From DAOTYH01 sp034435015 (GTDB lineage: Bacteria > Chloroflexota > Anaerolineae > Aggregatilineales > UBA3940): a stretch of DNA of 64,000 bases. Position numbers and translations under genes: made by a program. Location: assembly GCA_034435015.1 (NCBI GenBank), contig DAOTYH010000103.1:62001-126000 (forward strand). The letters are read 5' to 3'. The notes beneath the pieces are model-generated. The model did not search any database and was not told the DNA's origin. It saw only the letters and a list, made by a program, of their open reading frames with translations. Each line of letters opens with the position of its first letter. Within the stretch, counting starts at the first letter, position 1. This document shows, piece by piece, positions 40,355 to 49,327 of this stretch.

Positions 40355-42793
40355 ATGTCTGCTGAATCAGAACCCCTTGAGGCATTCTACGCTTCCGGTA
40401 CACTAACAGGGCTGATCCGAAGTGGCCTCACCCTGTTGAACGCTCGAAGAGTCCGAAGACCTTCAGAGGCCAAGCAACGCCGCTTGCGCCTGGATGACCT
40501 TTTTAACAGGCTCATCTATGTAGTCCTTATCGTTATTCCCGCGTTCATTCTTGAGATATTCCAGCGCCTCTACACTGGTGTAACAGGACAGCCGCGGGCC
40601 TTCCCGCAAGGCTCGTGGCAGTTTTACCTGCATTTTGGCCTGCGAGCTGATCTGGCTCATCATACTAACGAAACAACCGGTTACCACGCGGGCCGCCCTT
40701 CCGAAGCCAGTGAGCTGGATGACTTGACAGCATGGGTCATGGCGCTCATCCAATTTCTGTGGAGTTACGAGGAGGTGATGGGCATTGTATGGGACGAGTG
40801 GACGCAGGTAAGGCTGGTGGCACAAGCCGCCGGAAAGGCGGGCCTTGAGAACGAGGCCCTATTCAAACGCCTTGAGAGACAGTGGGAGGTTGCACGTCCC
40901 TATAATGCCCCCCTCAATGGAACTTATGCAGATGTCCGTCGTGCCGCTTTTGAGGCATTCATCCAGCCACGGATGAATGCTCTACCAGCTCACTGGCGTC
41001 AGTCTGTCGAGGCAGAGTATAAGCGCTTGGCTGAGACGAAAAGAGAAGCATACCAGAAACAAATGTCTCTGCTGGCGCGGCTGGTAGCAGGTCGTTATTT
41101 GGATGGGAAAATACCCATTCCTCTGTGGGAAGCCCGCATTGGCGTAATAGTCGGAGGTCAATATTATCTGCTCCATGCAACTTCGCACGATGAGCAAGAC
41201 ATGCCGATTGCCTATGGCCCTGGCGGCGGAGGGCGCTCACTCCGAGCCGAGCGCGGCAGGCTGATAGACACAGATGGCGAAGAGTTGTTCCTGCGGGGGG
41301 ATCAGCTTTACCGCGTCAGGGATGGCAGGTGGGTTGGCTTCCTTGAAATGCCCTCTGTATCCCAGATCAAGGGGCAGTTGAAGAAGATATTGATTAGCCG
41401 TCCACAGGGCAGGACACAGCCCCAATCCTCATGGATTGATGTCTTGCTGGCTGAAACACCGCGCTGGGCGCAGAAGCGCCTGCGAGGATTGCTTCCATCG
41501 AAGACTAGACTGGCTTTAGAACAACTAGGGTTCGCCCCCATCATCATCAACTGGGATGAGCGTCCGAGAGGTCTTTCACTGGCAGAGTTACGGCGTGCAC
41601 AGCGTGGTATTGGCGATCATGCCCTGACCGTCATGCGCACAGAGAGCAGTTTTGTCTTCGACCAGTCCCATGTCTTCTTTGACGGGACTTGGTCGCTGGC
41701 CATGGCTGAGGTTCTGACTAACTCGGCTGTACAATGGTGCAAGCGCTGTATCTCCATAGCGCCAAGCGAGGAAGTGACATTGCCATCCCCCCTCTACTTG
41801 GAAGCCTCTTCTGCCTTCCTGAAAGAGGCACAAAGCAAACGAGAACCTCCAGAAGTATCAGCCGAGACAGTCATCTGGGACATCTCCTCAGTTTTTAACC
41901 TGCGGGAGATGTTGGCCCAGACTGGCACAAGACTGACCGTCAACGACCTGCTGGTTATCACACGTATCTTCCATGCCGCACATTATCGGCCATCACCGGC
42001 TGTGCAGGCGGCAATAGATGCCTTCAGTGCTGAAGCGAGGTCTCCTGTTGAGCGCCATGCAGTACGTGCCATCAGTCACTCGTTAGAGCGCGGACGGTTG
42101 ATTAATCCGGCCTTGCTCATTCCAGTTGATGCTTCTCCTGTAGAGCCGCATGAACGAATCTTTCCCATCACGTTTCGCAACCTGGCAGACAATCTGGTAT
42201 GGGTATGGGATGATACATGGGAGGCTTATCAAGCCTATCGCCGGATTGAGCCGCCAGACACCCCTGAAGGGCTCCAGGCTCTCAAAGCCTTCATTCTAAA
42301 GCGAACTGTGCTTATCGGTAACCTGAGGGCTTTCAGCTATATTTTAGCCGCCAACAAGGCCGTCGCAATGCGGGGAGAGAGCCTGAACATTGCTATTCTC
42401 AAATTACTGACCCACTTGCCCCCTTGGCTACAACGTCTGCTCAACACCATCCCTGAGCAGTTCCCAGTTCTCAATGAGATTATGAAAGGCGACGAAGTCT
42501 ATTCAAACGTGGGCCGGGTTGCGCCCGGCTCTTCCCTTGCACGTTTTATGAGTGCCAAAGATGATGGCAACACCAAAGCACTAGTATGGGGTGTCATGAC
42601 TGACAATGAAAATCGGCTGGTTGTAACCATGCGAGATTTTCGCCCTCATGTTCAACCGTTGGCACGGGCCGGGCGGCTCGATTTGGCTTATCAATTGGCG
42701 CAGGACTATGTGGTCAGTTATACGGCTGACCTGATTGGGCTGGTGGCGAGGCTGTCAGCTATGCTTAAGGTAGAGATGCCGGCAGGGTTCTAG
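40355..42793 (+). CDS. Large protein of unknown function with an H-x3-D-G motif
   Basis: From the ATG at 40355 the protein has 812 residues; in-frame codons upstream to 40202 overlap the previous gene and look non-native. One hydrophobic segment lies near 55-75. The remainder is soluble. I do not recognise the family. In the middle, S-H-V-F-F-D-G-T-W-S-L-A matches the H-x3-D-G catalytic motif of CoA-dependent acyltransferases (carnitine acyltransferase and condensation-domain superfamily), which occur in proteins of this size. The C-terminal third is helical, with Trp-rich stretches. A tRNA-Leu gene on the other strand follows. The motif match alone does not establish function. Confidence 0.75.
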   Translation: MSAESEPLEAFYASGTLTGLIRSGLTLLNARRVRRPSEAKQRRLRLDDLFNRLIYVVLIVIPAFILEIFQRLYTGVTGQPRAFPQGSWQFYLHFGLRADLAHHTNETTGYHAGRPSEASELDDLTAWVMALIQFLWSYEEVMGIVWDEWTQVRLVAQAAGKAGLENEALFKRLERQWEVARPYNAPLNGTYADVRRAAFEAFIQPRMNALPAHWRQSVEAEYKRLAETKREAYQKQMSLLARLVAGRYLDGKIPIPLWEARIGVIVGGQYYLLHATSHDEQDMPIAYGPGGGGRSLRAERGRLIDTDGEELFLRGDQLYRVRDGRWVGFLEMPSVSQIKGQLKKILISRPQGRTQPQSSWIDVLLAETPRWAQKRLRGLLPSKTRLALEQLGFAPIIINWDERPRGLSLAELRRAQRGIGDHALTVMRTESSFVFDQSHVFFDGTWSLAMAEVLTNSAVQWCKRCISIAPSEEVTLPSPLYLEASSAFLKEAQSKREPPEVSAETVIWDISSVFNLREMLAQTGTRLTVNDLLVITRIFHAAHYRPSPAVQAAIDAFSAEARSPVERHAVRAISHSLERGRLINPALLIPVDASPVEPHERIFPITFRNLADNLVWVWDDTWEAYQAYRRIEPPDTPEGLQALKAFILKRTVLIGNLRAFSYILAANKAVAMRGESLNIAILKLLTHLPPWLQRLLNTIPEQFPVLNEIMKGDEVYSNVGRVAPGSSLARFMSAKDDGNTKALVWGVMTDNENRLVVTMRDFRPHVQPLARAGRLDLAYQLAQDYVVSYTADLIGLVARLSAMLKVEMPAGF

Positions 42794-42818
42794 GTATCCT
42801 TCGGGGATATAGAATAAA

Positions 42819-42845
42819 AGGGTCTATCCTTATGAGATAGACCCT
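42819..42845 (-). terminator. Rho-independent terminator of tRNA-Leu(GAG)
   Basis: On the minus strand a perfect 10-bp stem (42845-42836 with 42828-42819), 7-nt loop and TTTTATTCT tail lie 5 nt past the tRNA. Confidence 0.88.
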
Positions 42846-42849
42846 GACA

Positions 42850-42931
42850 TGCCCCGGAGAGGACTCGAACCTCCACGCCCGAAGGGCACAGGCCCTCAAC
42901 CTGCCGCGTATGCCAATTCCGCCACCGGGGC
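42850..42931 (-). tRNA. tRNA-Leu (anticodon GAG)
   Basis: The minus strand folds into an 82-nt class II tRNA: acceptor GCCCCGG/CCGGGGC plus discriminator A, anticodon stem GCAGG/CCTGT, loop TTGAGGG with anticodon GAG, a variable arm around GCCCTTCGGGC, and T-loop TTCGAGT. CCA is not encoded. Discriminator A and the variable arm fit tRNA-Leu. Confidence 0.95.
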
Positions 42932-42942
42932 TGAACACACCC

Positions 42943-42970
42943 ATTATAACATGCGGGTAGATCGTGTCAA
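42943..42970 (-). promoter_or_regulatory. Consensus promoter of tRNA-Leu(GAG)
   Basis: On the minus strand TTGACA (42970-42965), a 16-nt spacer and TATAAT (42948-42943) with an extended TGt match all consensus positions. The -10 ends 11 nt before the tRNA. Confidence 0.88.
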
Positions 42971-43019
42971 TAACCAAGTAAGATGCCCTTTTGAGATAAT
43001 TGATGAGAGAACATAGCTG

Positions 43020-43676
43020 ATGAAAGAAATGCCGCTATTTCCACTTAACACAGTTTTATTCCCCGGTATGACCATTCCCCTCCATATCTTTGAGCCGCGT
43101 TACAAGCTCATGATCGGGGAATGTATCAAGAATAAATTGCCTTTTGGGGTAGTGCTGATACGTGAAGGGGTTGAGGCGGGCGGTTCTGCTGTGCCCTATG
43201 AAGTAGGGACATCCGCTTATGTGACTCAGGTAGAGTGGCTCAAAGATGAGCGCATGAACATTGAGGGACTGGGCTATCAACGATTCAAGATTCGCGAACT
43301 GCGCTTCGATAGGCCCTATTTGGTTGGTCTGGTTGAGGATTATCCGCTACAAGGAACAGACAAGCCTGAGGCGGTGGCTCTTGCGGCAGAGGTCTCAGCC
43401 ACTATGCGGGCTTATCTTCAAAGCCTGATGAAAGCCGCTGATGTCCAACTCTCGTTGGATGAGATTCCAAATGAGGGGCCTAGTCTAGCCTTTTTTGTGG
43501 GAACTTTGCTTCCCCTCTCGTTGGCTGAAAAGCAATCTATTTTGGCGGCGGAGAGCTTGCTCGAAATGTTCGAACAGGAGAAGGTATTGATTAAGAGGGA
43601 GACCGCATTGCTGGGCCAAATAGCGGCCCAAGAGAGGCGGCGACGCAGCACATCCTCCCCTTTTTCCAACAACTAA
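43020..43676 (+). CDS. LON substrate-binding (N-terminal) domain protein
   Basis: The 218-residue protein consists of a Lon N-terminal/PUA-like domain only (about 3-195), without the AAA+ or protease parts. The signature F-P-L-N-T-V-L-F-P-G-M-T-I-P-L-H-I-F-E-P-R-Y is at 7-28. A short basic tail ends the protein. Stand-alone LON-domain proteins are common in bacteria and their role is unclear; substrate binding or recruitment is assumed. It lies 27 nt before plsX and is probably cotranscribed with it. Confidence 0.9.
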   Translation: MKEMPLFPLNTVLFPGMTIPLHIFEPRYKLMIGECIKNKLPFGVVLIREGVEAGGSAVPYEVGTSAYVTQVEWLKDERMNIEGLGYQRFKIRELRFDRPYLVGLVEDYPLQGTDKPEAVALAAEVSATMRAYLQSLMKAADVQLSLDEIPNEGPSLAFFVGTLLPLSLAEKQSILAAESLLEMFEQEKVLIKRETALLGQIAAQERRRRSTSSPFSNN

Positions 43677-43703
43677 TTTTCTTTCCCATTGGAGGGTCTC
43701 TCT

Positions 43704-44708
43704 ATGCGTATCGTTGTTGATGCAATGGGTTCTGATGACTATCCTGTCCCAGACGTAGCGGGCGCTGTTCTGGCGGCACGTGAGTGGGGCGATGAGATCA
43801 TCCTGGTCGGAGACAGAGCCAAAATTGAGCCGGAACTGGCCAAACATGACACGAGTGGGCTGAAGCTGGAGGTTGTTCATGCCAGTCAGGTTATTGAGAT
43901 GACTGACAAGGCAACTGAAGGAGCCAAACAAAAAACTGATTCATCTATGCATGTGGGGATGGGCCTTGTACGAGATGGGAAAGCTGATGCTTATGTAACG
44001 GCAGGCAACACCGGAGGGGTGCTGGCAGTGGCTACCCTATACACCCTCAAGCGGATCGAGGGCGTGAAACGTCCCGCTCTGACAACCATCATTCCCCACA
44101 TTAGCGGCTATGTGGTTGCGGCAGACATTGGAGCTAATGCCGACTGCAAGCCGGAATTTCTGGTTCAGTTTGGTCTGATGGCAAGTCTGTATACCCAATT
44201 GGCTCTGGGGGTCAAGGAACCTCGTGTTGCTCTCCTCAGCAACGGTGAGGAAGAAGGTAAGGGAAATGAGCTGATCAAAGAGACCCTTCCGTTGATGAAA
44301 AGTGCGGCTAAGTTCAATTTCATTGGCAACGTAGAACCTAAAGAAGTCTTGAGCGGGAAGACAGATGTTGTGATCCATGACGGCTTCACAGGCAACATTA
44401 TGCTCAAAAGCCTTGAGGCAACGGCCAGTATGATGAGTAAACTCCTCCGCCAGGAGATCACATCTGGGTTGATCACCAAAATCGGTGGGGGGTTAGCGCG
44501 TCCCGCCTTTAAGAGAGTATCTCGCCGCCTTGACCCATTCGAGGTTGGAGGAGCTGTTCTTCTAGGAGTCAATGGCGTTGTGATTATAGGGCATGGGCGC
44601 TCCAATGAGGTTGCCATCAAAAACGCTGTCCGGCAGGCTCGGCAAGCTGTGCAAGGCGGCGTTGTTGATGCGATACGGGCCGGCATCAGGGACACATCAG
44701 CAGATTAG
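43704..44708 (+). CDS. plsX: Phosphate acyltransferase PlsX
   Basis: Makes acyl-phosphate from acyl-ACP, the first step of glycerophospholipid synthesis with PlsY. From the ATG at 43704, with GGAGGG just upstream, it has 334 residues, a standard length. Family blocks are M-R-I-V-V-D-A-M-G-S-D (1-11), V-T-A-G-N-T-G-G-V-L-A (about 99-109), E-E-G-K-G-N-E-L and V-I-H-D-G-F-T-G-N-I-M-L-K. The common fab neighbours do not follow; a terminator does. Confidence 0.95.
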   Translation: MRIVVDAMGSDDYPVPDVAGAVLAAREWGDEIILVGDRAKIEPELAKHDTSGLKLEVVHASQVIEMTDKATEGAKQKTDSSMHVGMGLVRDGKADAYVTAGNTGGVLAVATLYTLKRIEGVKRPALTTIIPHISGYVVAADIGANADCKPEFLVQFGLMASLYTQLALGVKEPRVALLSNGEEEGKGNELIKETLPLMKSAAKFNFIGNVEPKEVLSGKTDVVIHDGFTGNIMLKSLEATASMMSKLLRQEITSGLITKIGGGLARPAFKRVSRRLDPFEVGGAVLLGVNGVVIIGHGRSNEVAIKNAVRQARQAVQGGVVDAIRAGIRDTSAD

Positions 44709-44727
44709 AGAAGGTATGTTTGACGCA

Positions 44728-44751
44728 AGGGCCGGGAACGTCCCCGGCCCT
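44728..44751 (+). terminator. Terminator after plsX
   Basis: AGGGCCGGG (44728-44736) pairs with CCCGGCCCT (44743-44751), with a 6-nt loop and a CTCTCCTCTCT tail. It is 20 nt past the plsX stop. Confidence 0.7.
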
Positions 44752-44788
44752 CTCTCCTCTCTAGAGCCTCTCCCTCTCCAGAGGGGGA

Positions 44789-45871
44789 TCATACAATCTG
44801 GTATATGCTGGAGTGATATTGAATCAGCCCTTGGCGTAGTGCGATAGTATCCTGCCCGTTGCGGACACTCATACCATTTGAAGCCAAGAGGGCATCCCAT
44901 CGGATGTGTCTGATGTATCCCTCGTTGACACGCGTCTCAACCATAAAGGTAGCCCCCGATAGCTCCTTAGTGAGCAGGTCAGTGTAATAGGTCCGCAGGG
45001 CTTTATGACCTTGCAGGGTGTGGTGCGGAGTCACAAGAACAGCATTCGGTTGATATAGGGCTAGGATGGCTTCTATATCCTTACGGTTAAGTGCATCAGC
45101 CAAAATATCAACCACATCAGGCTGTGAGCGTTCAACAGGCCAATCGTACTCAGCGATCACATTCCACAGATCGCGTCCCTCTGTGCTCCCTGCGTAGTCC
45201 CAGCTCCAGAAATTGACAGCGGGAAGACCGCGCTCACGTACATGCCGCAGGAACTGTTGTAGTTCGCCAGGTTTGGGCCGCCAGCCGTATTCCTCGTAAG
45301 CCGCCCCTGTTGGGATAATTGGCAAGACAGGATAAATATCCCGAAACTGTTGAATGCAACGATCAAGCTGTTGGGCAGGGTTATCAGCTTGCACCCAGTA
45401 AACCTGAGGCATGTTGTACTCGCAACTGCTCAAAAACTCCGTCCACGGCAACTCTGGGTGGTAACTTGGGTAGCGGAATGAGCTTAGGGCGACGGGGATA
45501 CCTGTCACGCGGGCTTTCAGACTCTCCATATAGGCACTGGCGGCGGCATGTTTTCCCTTGTAGTCCGCCTCGGCATTGACAACAAAACCGTCCAGCCTTA
45601 GTGTCTTGATACGATGCACAGCAATATCGGCCTCACCAAACGGCTCATTGCCATATACGAACTGCCACCCCCACACCTGAATACCGATACCCTTGAGAGC
45701 TTCAACTAAGGGAGCGGCCAGATCAACATTGTAGGCGCGGGGGCCATCGGCTATCTTGATCAAGACGTGGGACAGGCCCGCCTCACGGGCCCGTGAGGCA
45801 ATCATGCCAGGATCGCCCCTCTCACAGCGGTGTATTTTCCAGATAAAAAACCCCTTGCCTTCTAGCGGCAT
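44789..45871 (-). CDS. TIM-barrel-like domain fused to a SnoaL/NTF2-like domain
   Basis: The 360-residue protein has no clear signal peptide. Residues 1-240 look like a glycoside-hydrolase-type barrel, with repeated strand ends G-F-F-I-W-K, H-V-L-I-K-I-A-D-G, V-W-G-W-Q-F-V-Y-G, G-F-V-V-N-A-E-A-D, P-Q-V-Y-W-V-Q and V-N-F-W-S-W-D-Y. Residues 250-345 match a SnoaL-like (NTF2-fold) domain (A-L-N-R-K-D-I-E-A-I-L-A-L-Y-Q-P-N-A-V). Acidic residues at strand ends (Glu/Asp in N-A-E-A-D and S-W-D) could be catalytic. I do not know this fusion. It is 39 nt after the relA/spoT gene on the same strand. Confidence 0.75.
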   Translation of the reverse strand: MPLEGKGFFIWKIHRCERGDPGMIASRAREAGLSHVLIKIADGPRAYNVDLAAPLVEALKGIGIQVWGWQFVYGNEPFGEADIAVHRIKTLRLDGFVVNAEADYKGKHAAASAYMESLKARVTGIPVALSSFRYPSYHPELPWTEFLSSCEYNMPQVYWVQADNPAQQLDRCIQQFRDIYPVLPIIPTGAAYEEYGWRPKPGELQQFLRHVRERGLPAVNFWSWDYAGSTEGRDLWNVIAEYDWPVERSQPDVVDILADALNRKDIEAILALYQPNAVLVTPHHTLQGHKALRTYYTDLLTKELSGATFMVETRVNEGYIRHIRWDALLASNGMSVRNGQDTIALRQGLIQYHSSIYQIV

Positions 45872-45910
45872 GGCTCAACCCTTTCTGAGAATTGACCTGT
45901 CTTGTTGCAT

Positions 45911-48061
45911 CTAAGCAGTACGGCGGCGTGCTCCGATCACATTTGGCACACGCTCTACTTTAGAGAGGATACGAATGAGCTGAGCGGCGCTGGAAACTTC
46001 CATAGTCACATGGAAAGTGGCGATATGATTGTTGGTACGAATGCTCACATCCCGGATATTGATGTGCTCGTCGGCTACAGCCGCCCCAATGTCACGCATC
46101 AAACCTTCCCGATCATAGGCGATGATCTCGACAGGTACAGAGTAGTACTCCCCCTCTTTACTTCCCCACTCTACCGCAATAAGCCGTTCCTGATCGGGCA
46201 AGTTGAGGACATTGCGGCAATCCCGGCGGTGAATTGTTACACCACGGCCACGCGTAACGTAGCCAACGATCTCGTCCCCTTGGACAGGGTTACAACAGCG
46301 TGCCAGATTAGTCAGAAGACCGCCGGTGCCTTGGACACGTATTTCTTGGGTGGAGGGCTTGGGAGGAGGTGGCGAAGTGACAGGCAGGGGATGCTCATTG
46401 GTCAGCTCCTCCCGATTCGCCTCCAGAATTTTCGTGGCGATCTGCTGGGAATGAATGTCCCCAAAGCCGATCTGGGCGAGGAAGTCCTCTGTCTTATCGA
46501 TCTCAAAGAGGGCCGCCACCTGCTCGTGCGACATCTTTTCTAAGCCGAGCCGCTTTAGCTCACGATCAAGCAACTCACGGCCCAATACAATCATCTTCTC
46601 ACGGTCCTGCTTGCGGAACCATTGTCGTATCTTGGCCGCCGCCCGCTTGGTCTTGACATATCCCAGATGAGGATTAAGCCAATCTCGGCTTGGCCCCCCG
46701 TGTTTGGCCGTCAGTATCTCGACTCGATCACCAACTTGGAGTGTGTAGTCCAGTGAGACCAGCTTGCCATTGACCTTTGCTCCGCGGCATCGGTCGCCAA
46801 TGTCCGTGTGGATGTGATAGGCAAAGTCTATGGGGGTTGCGCCAAGCGGCAAGTCAATGATGTCGCCTCGCGGCGTAAAGACATAAACCCGATCTTTGAA
46901 GACATCATTGCGCATGATGTCGAGAAACTCAACAGCATCTTCAACATTGCGCTCCTCTTCTATCATCTCGCGCAGATGTTTGATGTAACGCTCATACGAA
47001 TCGTCATGCTGTTTGAGTTCTTCTTTGTAAAGCCAGTGAGCGGCTACCCCATACTCGGCATGAACATCCATCTCTTTCGTCCGTATTTGGACTTCAAGGG
47101 TTTTGCCATCTTCAAGGATCACTGCTGTGTGCAATGACTGGTAAAGATTCTCCTTGGGCGCTGCGATATAGTCATCGAACTCGCCAGCAATAGGGCGCCA
47201 TTTCTGATGAATGATACCCAGAACCTGATAGCAGGTTGGTATATCATTGACGATGACCCGTACGGCTCTGACATCGAATATCTGGTCAAAAGGCAAGCCT
47301 TTTCGCTCCATCTTACGCCAGATGCTATAGATATGTTTAGAGCGCCCCTTGACCTCTGCTGAAATGCCATGCTCCTCTAGGATGCCCTTCAAGCGTTCAG
47401 CTAACTTGTTGACATAAATGTCTCGATCAGTGCGGCGCTCAGCTATCAGCTTGGAGATCATCTTGTAACGCTCAGGCTCTAGGTAGCGGAAGGACAAGTC
47501 TTCCAGCTCCCATTTCATATGCCAGATGCCAAGACGGCTGGCGAGAGGAGCGAAAATATCCATGGTCTCTTGGGCCATTCTCAACTGACGATCATGTGGA
47601 AGGTAGCCCAATGTGCGCATGTTATGAAGGCGGTCGGCCAATTTGACCAAGATGACACGCACGTCCTTATTCATGGCCAGCAAGGTCCGGCGCAGATATT
47701 CTGCTTCTCGGTCGCGTTGTTGCTCCTGCGAAGCCTGCTTCTGGACGTATTCCATCTTGGTAACGCCCTCGACCAGCCCCGCGACCTCTTCCCCAAACTC
47801 CCTGCGGATAGTAGCGATGTTGACCGAGGAGTCCTCGGCGACATCGTGAAGGAGTCCAGCCGCAATGACAGCGGGATCGAGTCTGTAGTCTGCTAAAATG
47901 CGAGCGACTTCCACACAATGCACAATATAATCTTCCCCTGAGAGACGCTTCTGACCCTTATGCGCCTCCTGGGCAAGTTCATAGGCACGCCTGAGCATCA
48001 TCCGATCGCGGATCGGAAGATCAGACACTGACTCGATAAGCTCGTCTATAGTAGTCGCCAT
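45911..48061 (-). CDS. Bifunctional (p)ppGpp synthetase/hydrolase RelA/SpoT
   Basis: Stringent-response enzyme of 716 residues. Domains: HD hydrolase (about 30-190, with H-D-V-A-E-D-S and L-A-D-R-L-H-N-M intact), synthetase (about 235-350, with G-R-S-K-H-I-Y-S-I-W-R-K-M and N-L-Y-Q-S-L-H-T), TGS (about 390-450, V-Y-V-F-T-P-R-G-D-I-I-D-L), a helical and zinc-finger-like region with C-C-N-P, and a C-terminal ACT domain (about 640-715). Both activities are expected, as in Rel of Gram-positive bacteria. A promoter lies at 48109-48136. Confidence 0.96.
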   Translation of the reverse strand: MATTIDELIESVSDLPIRDRMMLRRAYELAQEAHKGQKRLSGEDYIVHCVEVARILADYRLDPAVIAAGLLHDVAEDSSVNIATIRREFGEEVAGLVEGVTKMEYVQKQASQEQQRDREAEYLRRTLLAMNKDVRVILVKLADRLHNMRTLGYLPHDRQLRMAQETMDIFAPLASRLGIWHMKWELEDLSFRYLEPERYKMISKLIAERRTDRDIYVNKLAERLKGILEEHGISAEVKGRSKHIYSIWRKMERKGLPFDQIFDVRAVRVIVNDIPTCYQVLGIIHQKWRPIAGEFDDYIAAPKENLYQSLHTAVILEDGKTLEVQIRTKEMDVHAEYGVAAHWLYKEELKQHDDSYERYIKHLREMIEEERNVEDAVEFLDIMRNDVFKDRVYVFTPRGDIIDLPLGATPIDFAYHIHTDIGDRCRGAKVNGKLVSLDYTLQVGDRVEILTAKHGGPSRDWLNPHLGYVKTKRAAAKIRQWFRKQDREKMIVLGRELLDRELKRLGLEKMSHEQVAALFEIDKTEDFLAQIGFGDIHSQQIATKILEANREELTNEHPLPVTSPPPPKPSTQEIRVQGTGGLLTNLARCCNPVQGDEIVGYVTRGRGVTIHRRDCRNVLNLPDQERLIAVEWGSKEGEYYSVPVEIIAYDREGLMRDIGAAVADEHINIRDVSIRTNNHIATFHVTMEVSSAAQLIRILSKVERVPNVIGARRRTA

Positions 48062-48108
48062 AACGATCGGTTTGCTGGCTCGCTTCTTAACAAACTTTTA
48101 TTAGAGTC

Positions 48109-48136
48109 AGTATATCAGGGCTGGCTTGGTTTGCAA
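48109..48136 (-). promoter_or_regulatory. Probable promoter of relA/spoT
   Basis: On the minus strand TTGCAA (48136-48131), a 16-nt spacer and TATACT (48114-48109) lie about 47 nt before the start codon. Confidence 0.5.
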
Positions 48137-48154
48137 TGCCTTTGAAGGGGAGCA

Positions 48155-49321
48155 CTAGGGAGATGGTGTCAAGGTAGTGCCTTCTTCAGAGGAACTGGGA
48201 ATGTAGAATTGCATCTCAACCCAGTTCGTAACGCCAGGCAGTACCTCGACCTCACCTGACCAGTTAGATGAGGCGTTTAGGTTGGCTGTGACCAGATAGT
48301 GGCCTGTAAGGATATCTGCAATGACAAAATTCTCGTTCCAATTATCATCGGCATTGACGCCAAAACCGGCATAGCTGGTGGTACGAGCGACCACCTGGCC
48401 GGTAGCTAGGTTGATCACAGTGATAGGTACATCTTCGACCGCTCGTCCATTGTCAAAGACAACCCGCCCAGCGATCACACCGGTGCCTGAATAAGGCGCC
48501 ATCCAAAGCTCAGGGTTGCGGACCGCAAAGTAGGAATTGCGCCCCACCCTGACTTCAAAGTGGACATGGGGGCCGCTGACTTGCCCCGTATTGCCGATCA
48601 GGCCGATCACTTGGCCAGCCTCTACACGATCACCGCGGCGCACTAGAAGAGCGGACAGGTGAGCATAGAGGGTATAGATCGGTTGCCCCTGGTATCCAAA
48701 ATCATGCTGAATGACCACCGTGTTGCCGTAGGCAGTGATGCTCTCGTATTCGTTGAAATGGCCGCGATCAGCCCAGATCACTGTGCCAGCCCCTGCGGCG
48801 TGGACCTCTACCCCAATCGGGTTGGCCAGATCAACGCCATGGTGAATGCGTAGATCGTTAGCAGGACCGTTTGAACCATAGGGGTAGTAATACAATCCAG
48901 AATTATTGTAATTGGAAGCAACAGGGCGGATCAGCCAGTAGTGGTCGAAAGGATGGTGGGCTATAGGAATCTCAAGAGGTGGAGGATTCCATCCCGGTAT
49001 GGGGCTGGGAATGGACGCGGTTGGAGGCGGCTCAAGCTCCTGGAGCTGGAAGGCATATGCAGAGGGCGGTGTAGAAGAAGGGAGAATCTCTGCAAATGGC
49101 ATGGTAGGCGTAGCAACAGCGGCAGTCTCAGCATAAGGAGATGCCGGTGATACGCTCTCTGTAGACTGAATATTGACGGAAGGCCCAGCAGTCGGAGAAA
49201 GAGAGATACTGATACTGCTACCGCTAAGTAATCGGTCACTGGCCGGGCGGACAACTACAACAACAATAAGGATAATGCCCAGTAGCAAGAGAAATAGAGC
49301 GCCTTGTACTCGATTCATCAC
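48155..49321 (-). CDS. M23-family peptidoglycan endopeptidase, membrane anchored
   Basis: The 388-residue protein has an N-terminal hydrophobic anchor (about 7-25), a Ser/Pro/Thr-rich spacer (about 30-125), a LytM/M23 domain (about 140-285) and a C-terminal beta-sandwich (about 290-375). The zinc motifs are H-H-G-V-D-L-A (H-x3-D) and H-V-H-F-E-V (H-x-H), so the peptidase looks active. M23 enzymes cut peptide crosslinks in the cell wall. The gene lies 6 nt after the PD40/M15-like gene on the same transcript, which fits a wall-remodelling pair. Confidence 0.92.
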   Translation of the reverse strand: MMNRVQGALFLLLLGIILIVVVVVRPASDRLLSGSSISISLSPTAGPSVNIQSTESVSPASPYAETAAVATPTMPFAEILPSSTPPSAYAFQLQELEPPPTASIPSPIPGWNPPPLEIPIAHHPFDHYWLIRPVASNYNNSGLYYYPYGSNGPANDLRIHHGVDLANPIGVEVHAAGAGTVIWADRGHFNEYESITAYGNTVVIQHDFGYQGQPIYTLYAHLSALLVRRGDRVEAGQVIGLIGNTGQVSGPHVHFEVRVGRNSYFAVRNPELWMAPYSGTGVIAGRVVFDNGRAVEDVPITVINLATGQVVARTTSYAGFGVNADDNWNENFVIADILTGHYLVTANLNASSNWSGEVEVLPGVTNWVEMQFYIPSSSEEGTTLTPSP

Positions 49322-49327
49322 CGCACC

